Of a stretch of 64,000 nucleotides of DNA, positions 18,454 through 27,673 are shown one piece after another. The first letter of the stretch is position 1; each line of letters begins with the position of its first letter. The position numbers and the translations under genes were made by a program. The notes under the pieces were generated by a model, which saw only the letters and a list, made by a program, of their open reading frames with translations, made no database searches and was not told where the DNA came from. The DNA is from Pseudomonas sp. CBZ-4 (lineage in GTDB: Bacteria > Pseudomonadota > Gammaproteobacteria > Pseudomonadales > Pseudomonadaceae): the NCBI RefSeq assembly GCF_000346755.1, contig NZ_ANNV01000154.1, positions 1 to 64,000 on the forward strand, given 5' to 3'.

Positions 18454-20316
18454 ATGGACATCACCCGCCGCGACTTCCTCAACGGCGTCGCCATCACCCT
18501 GGCCGCTGGCATGACCCCGCTGCAAATCCTGCAAGCCGCCCCCGACGGTCGCTACTACCCGCCCGCCCTCACCGGCCTGCGCGGCAGCCATGTCGGCTCG
18601 TTCGAAGTGGCGCACCAGATGGGCTGGGAAAAGAAGGTGTTCGACACCGAAAAGCTGCCGATCAACGAGACCTATGACCTGGTGGTGGTCGGCGGCGGCT
18701 TGAGCGGTTTGTCGGCGGCGTGGTTCTACCGCGAGAAGCATCCCAAGGCGAAGATCCTGATCCTGGAAAACCACGACGACTTCGGCGGCCACGCCAAGCG
18801 CAATGAGTTCCAGGCCGGCGGCCGCATGATCATCGGTTATGGCGGCAGCGAGGCGTTCCAGTCGCCCAACCACCTCTATAGCAACGAGGTAAACGGGCTG
18901 TTGAAGAAACTCGGGGTGAACATCAAGCGCTTCGAAACCGCCTTCGACCGCCAGTTCTACCCAGGCCTGGGCCTGTCGCGCGGGGTATTTTTCGACAAGG
19001 AAAACTTCGGCGAAGACAAACTGGTGACCGGCGACCCGACGCCCATGGTGGCGGACGATATTGCGCCGGACCAACTGAATGCGCGGTCCATCAGCGACTT
19101 CATCCACGACTTCCCGCTGCCCGAGGCGGATCGTCTGGCCTTGATCGACTTGCACACCGCCCCCAAGGATTACCTGCCAGGCAAGACCGCCGAAGAAAAG
19201 GCCGACTACCTGGCGGCCACCAGCTACCGCGATTTCCTCCTGAAGAGCGTAGGTTTATCGCAAGGTGCGGTGAAGTACTTCCAAAGCCGCACCAATGACT
19301 TCATGGCGTTGAGCATTGATGCCGTGGCTGCTGCCGACGCCTACAGCGTGGGTTTCCCAGGCTTTGCCGGAATGAACCTGGCGCCGATCAGCGAAGAAGC
19401 CGCCGCCGAAATGGAAGAGCCTTACATCTACCACTTCCCCGATGGCAATGCGTCGGTGGCGCGCCTGCTGGTGCGCAGCCTGATCCCGGGCGTGGCGCCG
19501 GGGCACACCATGGACGATATCGTGCTGGCGCCGTTTGACTACGCCCGGCTCGACCAGCCGACGTCCGCCGTGCGGCTGCGCCTGAACAGCACGGCGGTCA
19601 GCGTGCGTAATGTCGGCGACAGCGTGCATATCGGCTACAGCCGTGGCGGACAACTCGCACAGGTACGTGGCAAGCGCTGCATCCTGGCCTGCTACAACAT
19701 GATGATTCCGTACCTGCTGAAAGACCTGCCGGCAACCCAAGCCCACGCCTTGAGCCAGAACGTGAAATACCCGCTGGTGTACACCAAGGTGGTGATCCGC
19801 AATTGGCAGTCGTTCCAGAAGCTGGGGGTGCATGAGATCTATGCGGCGACCCAGCCTTACAGCCGGATCAAGCTGGACTACCCGGTGAGCATGGGCGGCT
19901 ACGACCACCCGCGCGACCCGACGCAGCCGATTGGCTTGCACATGGTCTACGTGCCCACCAGCCCAAACAGTGGCATGAACGCCCGCGACCAGGCGCGCGC
20001 CGGGCGCGGCCGGTTGTATGGGCAGACGTTCGAGCAACTGGAGGCGCAGTTGCGTGACCAGCTGCAACGCATGCTCGGGCCGGGTGGTTTCAAGCATGAA
20101 ACGGATATCCTGGCGATCACTGTCAACCGCTGGTCACATGGGTATGCGAGCTTCTCCAACAGTCTGTTTGACGACGCCGATGAGAGCGAAGCGTGGATGA
20201 ACCTGGCGCGCAAGCCGGTGGGGCATGTGAGCATCGCCAATTCGGATGCGGCGTGGAGTGCGTATGCTCATGCGGCGATTGACGAGGCTTACAGGGCCGT
20301 CGGTGAAGTGGGCTGA
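18454..20316 (+). CDS. spdH: Spermidine dehydrogenase, Tat-exported flavoprotein
   Basis: FAD-dependent enzyme that cleaves spermidine to 1,3-diaminopropane and 4-aminobutyraldehyde in the periplasm. It matches the P. aeruginosa SpdH type in length (620 residues) and features. The N-terminus MDITRRDFLNG is a twin-arginine signal. The FAD-binding Rossmann motif is VVVGGGLSGLSAAWFYREKH at about 73-92, followed by LENHDDFGGHAKRNEF. Its products are what the neighbouring 4-aminobutyraldehyde dehydrogenases use. The start is preceded by an A/T-rich stretch and a weak ribosome site. Confidence 0.88.
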   Translation: MDITRRDFLNGVAITLAAGMTPLQILQAAPDGRYYPPALTGLRGSHVGSFEVAHQMGWEKKVFDTEKLPINETYDLVVVGGGLSGLSAAWFYREKHPKAKILILENHDDFGGHAKRNEFQAGGRMIIGYGGSEAFQSPNHLYSNEVNGLLKKLGVNIKRFETAFDRQFYPGLGLSRGVFFDKENFGEDKLVTGDPTPMVADDIAPDQLNARSISDFIHDFPLPEADRLALIDLHTAPKDYLPGKTAEEKADYLAATSYRDFLLKSVGLSQGAVKYFQSRTNDFMALSIDAVAAADAYSVGFPGFAGMNLAPISEEAAAEMEEPYIYHFPDGNASVARLLVRSLIPGVAPGHTMDDIVLAPFDYARLDQPTSAVRLRLNSTAVSVRNVGDSVHIGYSRGGQLAQVRGKRCILACYNMMIPYLLKDLPATQAHALSQNVKYPLVYTKVVIRNWQSFQKLGVHEIYAATQPYSRIKLDYPVSMGGYDHPRDPTQPIGLHMVYVPTSPNSGMNARDQARAGRGRLYGQTFEQLEAQLRDQLQRMLGPGGFKHETDILAITVNRWSHGYASFSNSLFDDADESEAWMNLARKPVGHVSIANSDAAWSAYAHAAIDEAYRAVGEVG

Positions 20317-20330
20317 AATACATTCTAAAT

Positions 20331-20366
20331 GGGGGAGCTGGCTTGTGTGGGAGCTGGCTTTCACAT
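20331..20366. repeat. Partial REP arms after spdH
   Basis: Two consecutive GGGAGCTGGCTT cores in direct orientation just downstream of the spdH stop. No opposing arm is seen. Confidence 0.6.
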
Positions 20367-20600
20367 TGGATCTTCATCTTTCTTGAGTAATGTGTCCGGC
20401 CATAGTCCCGGAAATGTCTTGTCGCACTTGCAATGCCATCACCCCGCTATCAATCATTTTTCCTACACCACCGAACCGCTTAAGCTATCCGGCGTCTGTT
20501 TATTGTCCGTTGCGTTTGGCCGAAGGCATGTCCGAACCGTAATTTCTGATCCGCTACGTGCCAGGAACGGCGCGGGATTTGCTCACGACAGGTTGTCTCT

Positions 20601-22226
20601 ATGCACCGCAGGAATTTGCTCAAAGCGTCCATGGCCATTGCGGCCTACACCGGCTTGTCGGCCAGCGGCCTGCTCGCCGCGCAGGCCTGGGCCGGGAACC
20701 GTGCCGCCGACGGCAAGGCTGTGACATTCGATTTTGAAACACTCAAGGACCAGGCCAAGCAACTCGCTGGCACTGCGTATAAAGACACCAGGCAGGTGCT
20801 GCCGCCGACCCTGGCGACCATGACCCCGCAGAATTTCAACGCCATCGGTTACGACGGCAACCATTCGCTGTGGAAGGACTTGAACGGCCAACTGGACGTG
20901 CAGTTCTTCCACGTCGGCATGGGCTTCAAGACGCCCGTGCGCATGCACAGTGTCGATCCCAAGACCCGTGAGGCCCGCGAGGTGCATTTCCGCCCTTCGC
21001 TGTTCAACTACGAAAAAACCACCGTCGATACAAAGCAACTGAAAGGCGACCTGGGCTTCTCCGGCTTCAAGCTGTTCAAGGCACCGGAACTGGATCGCCA
21101 TGACGTGCTGTCGTTCCTTGGCGCCAGCTACTTCCGTGCGGTGGACAATACCGGCCAATACGGACTTTCCGCACGCGGCCTGGCGATTGATACCTACGCG
21201 AAAAAGCGCGAAGAATTCCCGGATTTCACGCAGTTCTGGTTCGAAACCCCAGACAAGGACGCCACGCGTTTTGTGGTCTACGCCTTGCTCGACTCGCCGA
21301 GCGCCACCGGTGCCTATCGCTTTGACATCGACTGCCAGGCCACCCAGGTGGTGATGGCCATCGACGCCCACATCAATGCGCGCACCGCCATCGACCAACT
21401 GGGCATTGCGCCGATGACCAGCATGTTCAGCTGCGGCACCCATGAACGCCGCATGTGCGACACCATCCACCCGCAGATCCACGATTCGGACCGTCTGGCG
21501 ATGTGGCGCGGCAACGGCGAGTGGATCTGCCGCCCGCTGAACAACCCGGCCAAGCTGCAGTTCAATGCGTTCGCCGACAAAGACCCGAAAGGGTTCGGCC
21601 TGGTACAGACCGACCATGAATTCGCCAGCTACCAGGACACCGTGGACTGGTACAGCAAGCGCCCAAGCCTGTGGGTCGAACCCACCACGGCGTGGGGCGA
21701 AGGCTCCATCGACCTGCTGGAAATCCCTACCACCGGCGAGACCATGGACAACATCGTGGCCTTCTGGACGCCGAAAAAACCCGTCGCTGCCGGCGACTCC
21801 CTCAACTACGGCTACAAGCTGTACTGGAGCGCCTTGCCGCCGGTGAGCACGCCGTTGGCACAAGTCGACGCCACCCGCTCCGGCATGGGCGGTTTCACCG
21901 AAGGCTGGGCACCGGGCGAACACTACCCACCCGTGTGGGCCCGTCGTTTTGCCGTGGACTTCAAGGGCGGCGGCCTGGACCGCCTGCCGGCCGGCACCGG
22001 GATCGAACCGGTGGTGACCTGCTCCCATGGCGAGGTGAAGGATTTCAGCATCCTGGTGCTCGACAACATCAAGGGCTACCGCATCCTGTTCGACTGGTAC
22101 CCCACCAGCGACAGCGTGGAGCCGGTGGAGCTGCGCCTGTTTATCCGTACCCAGGACCGCACCTTGAGCGAAACCTGGCTGTACCAGTACTTCCCGCCGG
22201 CGCCGGACCAGCGCAAGTACACCTGA
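20601..22226 (+). CDS. opgD: OpgD/MdoD, periplasmic glucan biosynthesis protein
   Basis: Periplasmic protein that shapes osmoregulated periplasmic glucans (OpgG/OpgD family). The 541-residue product begins MHRRNLLKASMAIAAYTGLSA, a Tat-type signal, as in E. coli MdoD. The family core follows (KDLNGQLDVQFFHVGMGF, RPSLFNYEK, FWTPKKPVAAGDSLNYGYKL). It stands alone, convergent with a small gene on the minus strand. The 284 bp upstream hold no gene. Confidence 0.93.
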   Translation: MHRRNLLKASMAIAAYTGLSASGLLAAQAWAGNRAADGKAVTFDFETLKDQAKQLAGTAYKDTRQVLPPTLATMTPQNFNAIGYDGNHSLWKDLNGQLDVQFFHVGMGFKTPVRMHSVDPKTREAREVHFRPSLFNYEKTTVDTKQLKGDLGFSGFKLFKAPELDRHDVLSFLGASYFRAVDNTGQYGLSARGLAIDTYAKKREEFPDFTQFWFETPDKDATRFVVYALLDSPSATGAYRFDIDCQATQVVMAIDAHINARTAIDQLGIAPMTSMFSCGTHERRMCDTIHPQIHDSDRLAMWRGNGEWICRPLNNPAKLQFNAFADKDPKGFGLVQTDHEFASYQDTVDWYSKRPSLWVEPTTAWGEGSIDLLEIPTTGETMDNIVAFWTPKKPVAAGDSLNYGYKLYWSALPPVSTPLAQVDATRSGMGGFTEGWAPGEHYPPVWARRFAVDFKGGGLDRLPAGTGIEPVVTCSHGEVKDFSILVLDNIKGYRILFDWYPTSDSVEPVELRLFIRTQDRTLSETWLYQYFPPAPDQRKYT

Positions 22227-22234
22227 TACCAACT

Positions 22235-22268
22235 GTGGGAGCTGGCTTGTATGGGAGCCAGCTCCCAC
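22235..22268. repeat. REP-derived hairpin between convergent genes
   Basis: GTGGGAGCTGGCT and AGCCAGCTCCCAC form a perfect 13 bp inverted repeat with an 8-base loop, between the ends of opgD and the small minus-strand gene. It could act as a transcript end barrier, but has no T-tract. Confidence 0.7.
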
Positions 22269-22285
22269 TGGGTTCAGCTGTGTAT

Positions 22286-22471
22286 TCAGAACCGCGACAC
22301 ACTCTTCATCGCCCCAATCAGATAGCGCATCGCCACCTGATCGTTCTCGGTCAGGGCGCGATACTGCGCCAGCAATTCGGCCTCATCCGAACTCAATCTT
22401 CGACCCCACAAAGACATTCTGCGGGTCAGAAAAAACGCCACTGCACCCACAACACCATAGGACTTGGCCAT
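22286..22471 (-). CDS. Small conserved-looking protein, function unknown
   Basis: A 61-residue product with a short hydrophobic N-terminus (YGVVGAVAFFLT) followed by a charged helix (SSDEAELLAQYRALTEND). CAGGAG lies 10 bases before the ATG, which supports it as a gene. It is not recognised as a member of a named family. It is isolated, convergent with opgD. Confidence 0.6.
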   Translation of the reverse strand: MAKSYGVVGAVAFFLTRRMSLWGRRLSSDEAELLAQYRALTENDQVAMRYLIGAMKSVSRF

Positions 22472-22666
22472 GGACTACTACTCCTGATTTCAATCAACTG
22501 TTCCTTATGCCCATCAACCGCCTCCCGTGAAGCGCAATGCCTCAGCGGACAAACAGACTGACTCCCCGGGCCAGAAATCAGACTTCCCCTAAGCGTAGAA
22601 ACGATCTTGCCAACCGTGCGATTTTTTTAGAGTAATCACTTAAATAATTGGCATTGAGCAAAAGCC

Positions 22667-22714
22667 TTGCAGAAGTTTCTTACCTGGCCTTTAATTGAGT
22701 GACCACTCAATTAA
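22667..22714 (+). promoter_or_regulatory. TetR promoter with operator abutting the start codon
   Basis: A perfect 11 bp inverted repeat (TTAATTGAGTG, 2-base spacer, CACTCAATTAA) spans 22691-22714 and ends on the A of the TetR gene ATG. A -10 box TTTAAT (22690-22695) lies in its left arm, with TTGCAG (22667-22672) 17 bp upstream as a -35. Transcription would begin about 12 bases or fewer before the ATG, so the mRNA would be leaderless or nearly so and there is no room for a ribosome site. Autorepression by the TetR protein is the natural reading. Confidence 0.65.
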
Positions 22715-23325
22715 TGAATGAGACGACGACGCGCACCGTTGATCCGCAGCAACGTGAAAGCAAACGCATGGCCCTGCTCGACGCCGCTGCCCGGTGTTTT
22801 GCCGAAGCGGGGTTCATCGCCACCCGCACGGCCGACATCTGCACAGCCGCCGGGATGAGCGCCGGCAACCTGTTCCACTACTTCGCCAGCAAACATGAAG
22901 TACTACTGGCGCTGGTGGCCCGCGAAGGTGAACAGATCCAACAAGCCATGGCGCCATTGGCCGCAGCCGAAGACCCGATGGCCGCGCTGCTGACGTTCGT
23001 GGACCACACCTGTGAATTGGCGTGTGACCGCCACTACGCGGGCCTGGCATTGGAAATTTCCGCCTTGGGCCACCGTGATGAAGCCGTCGCTTGCCTGATG
23101 AAAGCCAACGACCGCTACTTGCGCGAAGGCCTGGAGGCGCTGATCGAGGCGGCCGGCAAGGCCGGGCAATTGCACACGCGCTTGACCGTGCCCGAGGCGG
23201 CCAATTGGCTGGCCACCCTGATCGACGGCATGTTCGCCCGAGTGGCGGCCGATGCAGACTTCCACCCGAACCAGCAGATCGAAGTGCTGCGCGGTCTGGT
23301 GACCCACCTGCTGCAAGGCCACTGA
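22714..23325 (+). CDS. TetR-family transcriptional repressor
   Basis: A 203-residue regulator. The N-terminal helix-turn-helix is in GFIATRTADICTAAGMSAGN followed by LFHYFASKHEVL, and the remainder is an all-helical ligand domain. The ATG at 22714 is chosen over a GTG at 22699, which lies inside the operator palindrome and downstream of the likely -10. The next gene starts 2 bases after its stop, so it probably controls and is co-transcribed with the DUF418 protein. Confidence 0.88.
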   Translation: MNETTTRTVDPQQRESKRMALLDAAARCFAEAGFIATRTADICTAAGMSAGNLFHYFASKHEVLLALVAREGEQIQQAMAPLAAAEDPMAALLTFVDHTCELACDRHYAGLALEISALGHRDEAVACLMKANDRYLREGLEALIEAAGKAGQLHTRLTVPEAANWLATLIDGMFARVAADADFHPNQQIEVLRGLVTHLLQGH

Positions 23326-23327
23326 AC

Positions 23328-24497
23328 ATGACGCCGACACGCCTGGTCCACGTGGACGCGCTGCGCGGCTTTGCCCTGCTGGGCATTCTGGTGGTGAACA
23401 TCTGTGCATTCGCCGACCCCTACTACGCGTCGCCCCTGAGCAACCCCGACTACGCTGGCACCGCCGACCACCTGATGCGCCTGGTGATTTCGCTGCTGTT
23501 CGAAACCAAGTTCTACCTGCTGTTTTCCTTTTTGTTCGGCTACAGCTTTACCTTGCAGATGGCCGCCGCCGAACGCGCCGACGCGGCGTTTGCACCACGC
23601 ATGGTTCGTAGGCAATTGGCCTTGCTGATTGTAGGGCTGGCCCACGGCGCCTTGCTGTACTACGGCGAAATCCTGTCTACCTACGCCTTGCTTGGCCTGG
23701 TGCTGCTGGCTGCGCGCAGCCTGTCGCCAACCAAGGCGTGTCGGTGGGGAATCGGCCTTGTCGTCGTTGCCTGCACGGGGTGGATGGTGCTCGGCGTGCT
23801 GCAACTCCTCGAGGGCGACACCAGCGGCGGCGCCAGCAGCGAACCCGCGACCAAACTCGCAGCATTCAGCGGCAGTGCCCTGGACACCTTGCGCTTTCAC
23901 AGCGGCCACCTGTGGCGCACCGTGCAGGCGCTTTGGCTGCTGCAAGGGCCGAGCGCCCTGGCGATGTTCTTCTTCGGCTATGCCGCCGGGCGGCGCCAAT
24001 GGCTGGTGGCGCCGTATCCCTGGGACCCCCACTTGCGTCGCCTGCTGTGCCTCACCCTTCCCATCGGCCTGCTGGGCGCGCTGATCTATGCGTTGAGCGC
24101 TGCCTACGCGCCTGGCGGAGGCCTGGAAACCTTCGCCTTTGGCGTCGGGCAACTCACGGCACCGTTGTTGAGCGCGGCGTATGCCCTGTTGATGCTGGCA
24201 CTGTTCAGCTCTGCCGCCGGGCCCTGGCTGTGTCAGTGGCTGGCGCCCGTGGGCAAGACGGCCCTGAGTAACTACCTGTTGCAATCGGCCCTGTTGGGGC
24301 TGCTGTTCAGCGGCTACGGCGCAGGTTTGATCAACCAGCTGCAACCCTGGCTGATGTTGCCCCTGGTACTTGGGATCTTTGTCTTGCAGCTGTGGCTGAG
24401 CGCGCGCTGGCTGCGCACTCATCCCTATGGGCCGATGGAGTGGCTGCTGCGGGCAGCCACGTTATGGGCGTGGCCAAGCTGGCGGCGCAGCCCATAA
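23328..24497 (+). CDS. DUF418 family multi-pass membrane protein
   Basis: A 389-residue inner-membrane protein of the DUF418 (YeiB-like) family. It starts RLVHVDALRGFALLGILVVN, the family hallmark, and ends with the conserved APVGKTALSNYLLQS region; about ten hydrophobic segments are visible. DUF418 proteins resemble acyltransferase-type membrane proteins and their substrates are largely unknown. It is transcribed with the TetR gene. Confidence 0.88.
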   Translation: MTPTRLVHVDALRGFALLGILVVNICAFADPYYASPLSNPDYAGTADHLMRLVISLLFETKFYLLFSFLFGYSFTLQMAAAERADAAFAPRMVRRQLALLIVGLAHGALLYYGEILSTYALLGLVLLAARSLSPTKACRWGIGLVVVACTGWMVLGVLQLLEGDTSGGASSEPATKLAAFSGSALDTLRFHSGHLWRTVQALWLLQGPSALAMFFFGYAAGRRQWLVAPYPWDPHLRRLLCLTLPIGLLGALIYALSAAYAPGGGLETFAFGVGQLTAPLLSAAYALLMLALFSSAAGPWLCQWLAPVGKTALSNYLLQSALLGLLFSGYGAGLINQLQPWLMLPLVLGIFVLQLWLSARWLRTHPYGPMEWLLRAATLWAWPSWRRSP

Positions 24498-24521
24498 AAA
24501 ACCCACCGTCATCGGTGGGTT
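24496..24521 (-). terminator. Rho-independent terminator of the xenA-like gene
   Basis: On the minus strand AACCCACCG, a 4-base loop and CGGTGGGTT are followed by a T-tract (complement of the A-run at 24496-24500). It closes the ene-reductase transcript and overlaps the end of the convergent DUF418 gene. Confidence 0.85.
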
Positions 24522-24538
24522 CTGCCAAGGCGCGCAGG

Positions 24539-25645
24539 TCAGTCGCGCAGATCGGACTCGTGGATCGGCTGGTCCCGATGGGTCGCCCGCTGGTACTGCG
24601 CCGGCCAGATGGCCTTGCGTCCGCCCAGATCATCGTCGGCATGCAACGGCCAGTAGGGATCGCGCAGCAGTTCGCGGGCGAGAAAGATGATATCGGCCTG
24701 GCACGTACGCAGGATGTGCTCGGCCTGGGCCGGCTCGGTGATCATGCCGACGGTGCCAGTGGCGATGCCCGCTTCCTTGCGTACCCGTTCGGCGAAGCGC
24801 GTCTGGTAACCGGGGCCGATGGGGATCTCGGCGTTGGCGGCGGTGCCACCGGAGGACACGTCGATCAGGTCCACGCCGAGGGCTTTGAGGCGGCGCGCCA
24901 GTTCCACGGTTTCATCGGGGTTCCAGCCGTCTTCTACCCAGTCAGTGGCCGATACCCGCACAAACAGCGGCAATTCTTGAGGCCAGACCTCGCGCACCGC
25001 TGTTGTCACCTGCAACACCAGGCGAATGCGGTTTTCAAATGATCCGCCGTACTGGTCCTGGCGCTGATTGCTGATCGGCGAGAGAAACTGATGCAACAGG
25101 TAACCGTGGGCGGCGTGAATTTCCACCACCTCAAACCCCGCAGTCAGTGCGCGCTTGGCGGCAGCGACAAAATCGGCGATCACTTGCTGGATCTGCCCTT
25201 CATCCAGCTGTCTGGGCTGGGTGTGCTGGGGGTCGAAGGCAATCGGCGAGGGGCCTACCGGCACCCAGCCGCCGTCGTCCGGCTTGACGCTGCCGTGCTT
25301 GCCGATCCATGGCCGGTGGGTGCTGGCCTTGCGCCCTGCGTGGGCCAATTGAATCCCGGCCACCGCGCCTTGGGCGGCGATAAAACGCGTGATGCGTTGC
25401 AGCGGTTCGATCTGCGCATCGTTCCACAAGCCCAGGTCCTGGGCAGTGATGCGACCGTCGGCGGTCACAGCGGTAGCTTCGGTGAAAATCAGCCCGGCGC
25501 CTCCCACGGCGCGGCTGCCGAGGTGCACGAGGTGCCAGTCATTGGCCAGCCCTTCCTCAGCGGAGTATTGGCACATCGGCGACACCGCGATGCGGTTGAG
25601 CAGGGTCAATTGACGCAGGGTATAGGGTTCGAGCAGCTGGCTCAT
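24539..25645 (-). CDS. NADH:flavin oxidoreductase, XenA/YqjM type
   Basis: Old Yellow Enzyme family ene-reductase using FMN and NAD(P)H. Its sequence resembles P. putida xenobiotic reductase A, which reduces activated C=C bonds and nitro compounds. The 368-residue product has the YqjM-class N-terminal cysteine in SPMCQYSA, the substrate-binding pair in EIHAAHGYLLHQF, and IQLAHAGRKA. The start at 25645 has AGAGGTG upstream and is favoured over 25681. It is a single-gene unit with its own terminator. Confidence 0.88.
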   Translation of the reverse strand: MSQLLEPYTLRQLTLLNRIAVSPMCQYSAEEGLANDWHLVHLGSRAVGGAGLIFTEATAVTADGRITAQDLGLWNDAQIEPLQRITRFIAAQGAVAGIQLAHAGRKASTHRPWIGKHGSVKPDDGGWVPVGPSPIAFDPQHTQPRQLDEGQIQQVIADFVAAAKRALTAGFEVVEIHAAHGYLLHQFLSPISNQRQDQYGGSFENRIRLVLQVTTAVREVWPQELPLFVRVSATDWVEDGWNPDETVELARRLKALGVDLIDVSSGGTAANAEIPIGPGYQTRFAERVRKEAGIATGTVGMITEPAQAEHILRTCQADIIFLARELLRDPYWPLHADDDLGGRKAIWPAQYQRATHRDQPIHESDLRD

Positions 25646-25730
25646 GGCGCACCTCTTCTGGGTTCTATGGGCACTGTTCAACAGTGCTTAGAGCCTAGTC
25701 GACAACGGTGGATTGCACAGGGTTCAGAAA

Positions 25731-25759
25731 GGAAAGCAGGGGCCGATTGCCGGCCCCTG
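25731..25759 (-). terminator. Terminator downstream of kup
   Basis: CAGGGGCCG and CGGCCCCTG (25737-25759) form a 9 bp stem with a 5-base loop, followed on the minus strand by CTTTCC. The T-tract is poor, so it may work with Rho or simply as a stable 3' end. Confidence 0.6.
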
Positions 25760-25771
25760 TGTTGCAAAAAA

Positions 25772-27673
25772 CTACATTTCGACCTGGGTGCCCAGTTCGA
25801 TCACCCGGTTTACCGGGAGCTTGAAGAAGCGCAGGTTGCCGTTGGCGTTCTTCAACATGAAGGCGAACAGGCTTTCGCGCCAGCGCGCCATGCCTTCGAT
25901 CTTCGACGCGATCACCGTCTCACGGCTGAGGAAGTAGGTGGTGCGCATCGGGCTGAAATCCAGGTTATCCAGATGGCACAGCTTCAGCGCCTCGGGCACA
26001 TCCGGCTCATCGGTAAAGCCGAAGTGCAGGATCACGCGGAAGAAGCCGTCGCCAAACGCGTCCACCTCGAAGCGCCGCTCTACCGGCACCCGTGGAATGT
26101 CTTCGTAGACCACGGTCAGCAACACCACTTGTTCATGCAACACCTGGTTATGCAGCAGGTTGTGCAACAGCGCGTGGGGCACCGCGTCTGGCCGCGCGGT
26201 GAGGAACACCGCCGTGCCCTGCACGCGATGGGGCGGCTGCACGCGGATGCTGCTGATGAAGATCGGCAGCGGCAGGCCGCCTTCGTCGAGGCGTTCCACC
26301 AGCAATTGCTTGCCGCGCTTCCAGGTGGTCATCAGCACGAACAGCACAATCCCCGCCAGCACCGGGAAAGCACCGCCCTGGATGATCTTCGGCACGTTGG
26401 CGGCAAAGTACAGCCCATCCACCAACAGGCAGCAAACCAACACCGGCACCGCCAGGATCGGTGGCCACTTCCACAGCAGCAACATCACCGCCGACACCAG
26501 GATGGTGGTCATCAGCATGGTCCCGGTCACCGCCACGCCGTAGGCCGAGGCCAGGGCGTTGGAAGACTCGAAGCCCAGCACCAGCAGGATCACGCCGACC
26601 ATCAGCGACCAGTTCACCGCGCCGATGTAGATCTGGCCCTGTTCAGCGCTGGAGGTGTGCTGGATGTGCATGCGCGGAATGTAACCCAACTGGATCGCCT
26701 GGCGGGTCAGGGAGAACGCGCCGGAGATCACCGCCTGGGACGCGATCACCGTGGCCAGGGTGGACAACACCACCAGCGGGATCAGCGCCCAGCTCGGCGC
26801 CAGCAAGTAAAACGGGTTGCGCGCGGCTTCCGGGTCGCCCAGCAGCATCGCGCCCTGGCCGAAATAGTTGAGCACCAGCGCCGGCAACACCAGGATGAAC
26901 CAGGCGCGGGCAATGGGCTTGCGGCCGAAGTGGCCCATGTCGGCGTACAGCGCCTCGGCGCCGGTCAGTGCCAGCACCACCGCGCCGAGAATCGCCACGC
27001 CGATGCCGGGGTGCGCCTCGAAGAAGCGCACGGCCCACATCGGGTTCATCGCGCTAAGCACTTCCGGGTGCAGGGTGATGCCATACACACCAAGGCCGCC
27101 CAGCACCAGGAACCAGGTCACCATCACCGGGCCGAACAGCTTGCCGATGTGGTCGGTGCCGTGCTTCTGGATCAGGAACAGCGCCACCAGCACCACCAGG
27201 GCGATGGGCACGACCCATTTCTCCAGGCCGTCGAACGCCAGTTCCAGGCCTTCCACGGCCGACAACACGGAAATCGCCGGGGTGATCATGCTGTCGCCAT
27301 AGAACAGTGCCGCGCCGCACAGGCCACACACCACGAGGAAACTGCGCAGTTTCTTGCGCTCACCCGCCGCCCGCCGCGCCAGCGCAGTCAGGGCCATGAT
27401 GCCGCCCTCGCCCTGGTTATCGGCGCGCAGCACAAACAGCATGTACTTGATCGACACCACCCAGATCAGTGACCAGAAGATCAGCGCCAGGATCCCCAGC
27501 ACGCCGTCATGGTTGACCTGCACCCCATAACCGCCGTTGAACACCTCTTTAAGGGTGTAGAGCGGGCTGGTCCCGATATCGCCGTAAACCACCCCGACCG
27601 CTGCCACCAGCATGCCAATCGGCTTCGTGGTGGAATGCGCGGCGCCTGCCGCCGGACTACTTGCCTGACCCAT
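25772..27673 (-). CDS. kup: Kup, low-affinity K+ transporter
   Basis: Proton-coupled potassium uptake protein of the KUP/HAK family, 633 residues, with about 12 membrane segments in the first 440 and a soluble C-terminal domain. The family motif VGVVYGDIGTSPLYTLKEV is near the N-terminus and GDSMITPAISVLSAVEGL follows. The ATG at 27673 has CAGGAG 6 bases upstream, so the adjoining in-frame TTG at 27676 is not needed. It is monocistronic. Confidence 0.95.
   Translation of the reverse strand: MGQASSPAAGAAHSTTKPIGMLVAAVGVVYGDIGTSPLYTLKEVFNGGYGVQVNHDGVLGILALIFWSLIWVVSIKYMLFVLRADNQGEGGIMALTALARRAAGERKKLRSFLVVCGLCGAALFYGDSMITPAISVLSAVEGLELAFDGLEKWVVPIALVVLVALFLIQKHGTDHIGKLFGPVMVTWFLVLGGLGVYGITLHPEVLSAMNPMWAVRFFEAHPGIGVAILGAVVLALTGAEALYADMGHFGRKPIARAWFILVLPALVLNYFGQGAMLLGDPEAARNPFYLLAPSWALIPLVVLSTLATVIASQAVISGAFSLTRQAIQLGYIPRMHIQHTSSAEQGQIYIGAVNWSLMVGVILLVLGFESSNALASAYGVAVTGTMLMTTILVSAVMLLLWKWPPILAVPVLVCCLLVDGLYFAANVPKIIQGGAFPVLAGIVLFVLMTTWKRGKQLLVERLDEGGLPLPIFISSIRVQPPHRVQGTAVFLTARPDAVPHALLHNLLHNQVLHEQVVLLTVVYEDIPRVPVERRFEVDAFGDGFFRVILHFGFTDEPDVPEALKLCHLDNLDFSPMRTTYFLSRETVIASKIEGMARWRESLFAFMLKNANGNLRFFKLPVNRVIELGTQVEM

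Noticed and set aside
20317..20600. Possible small gene upstream of opgD
   Set aside because: The open frame at 20329-20724 overlaps opgD out of frame and begins in a REP arm.
25091..27472. A 793-codon plus-strand frame opposite kup and the ene-reductase
   Set aside because: Its translation is rich in His, Gln and Arg, typical of antisense to GC-rich genes, and it crosses two real genes.
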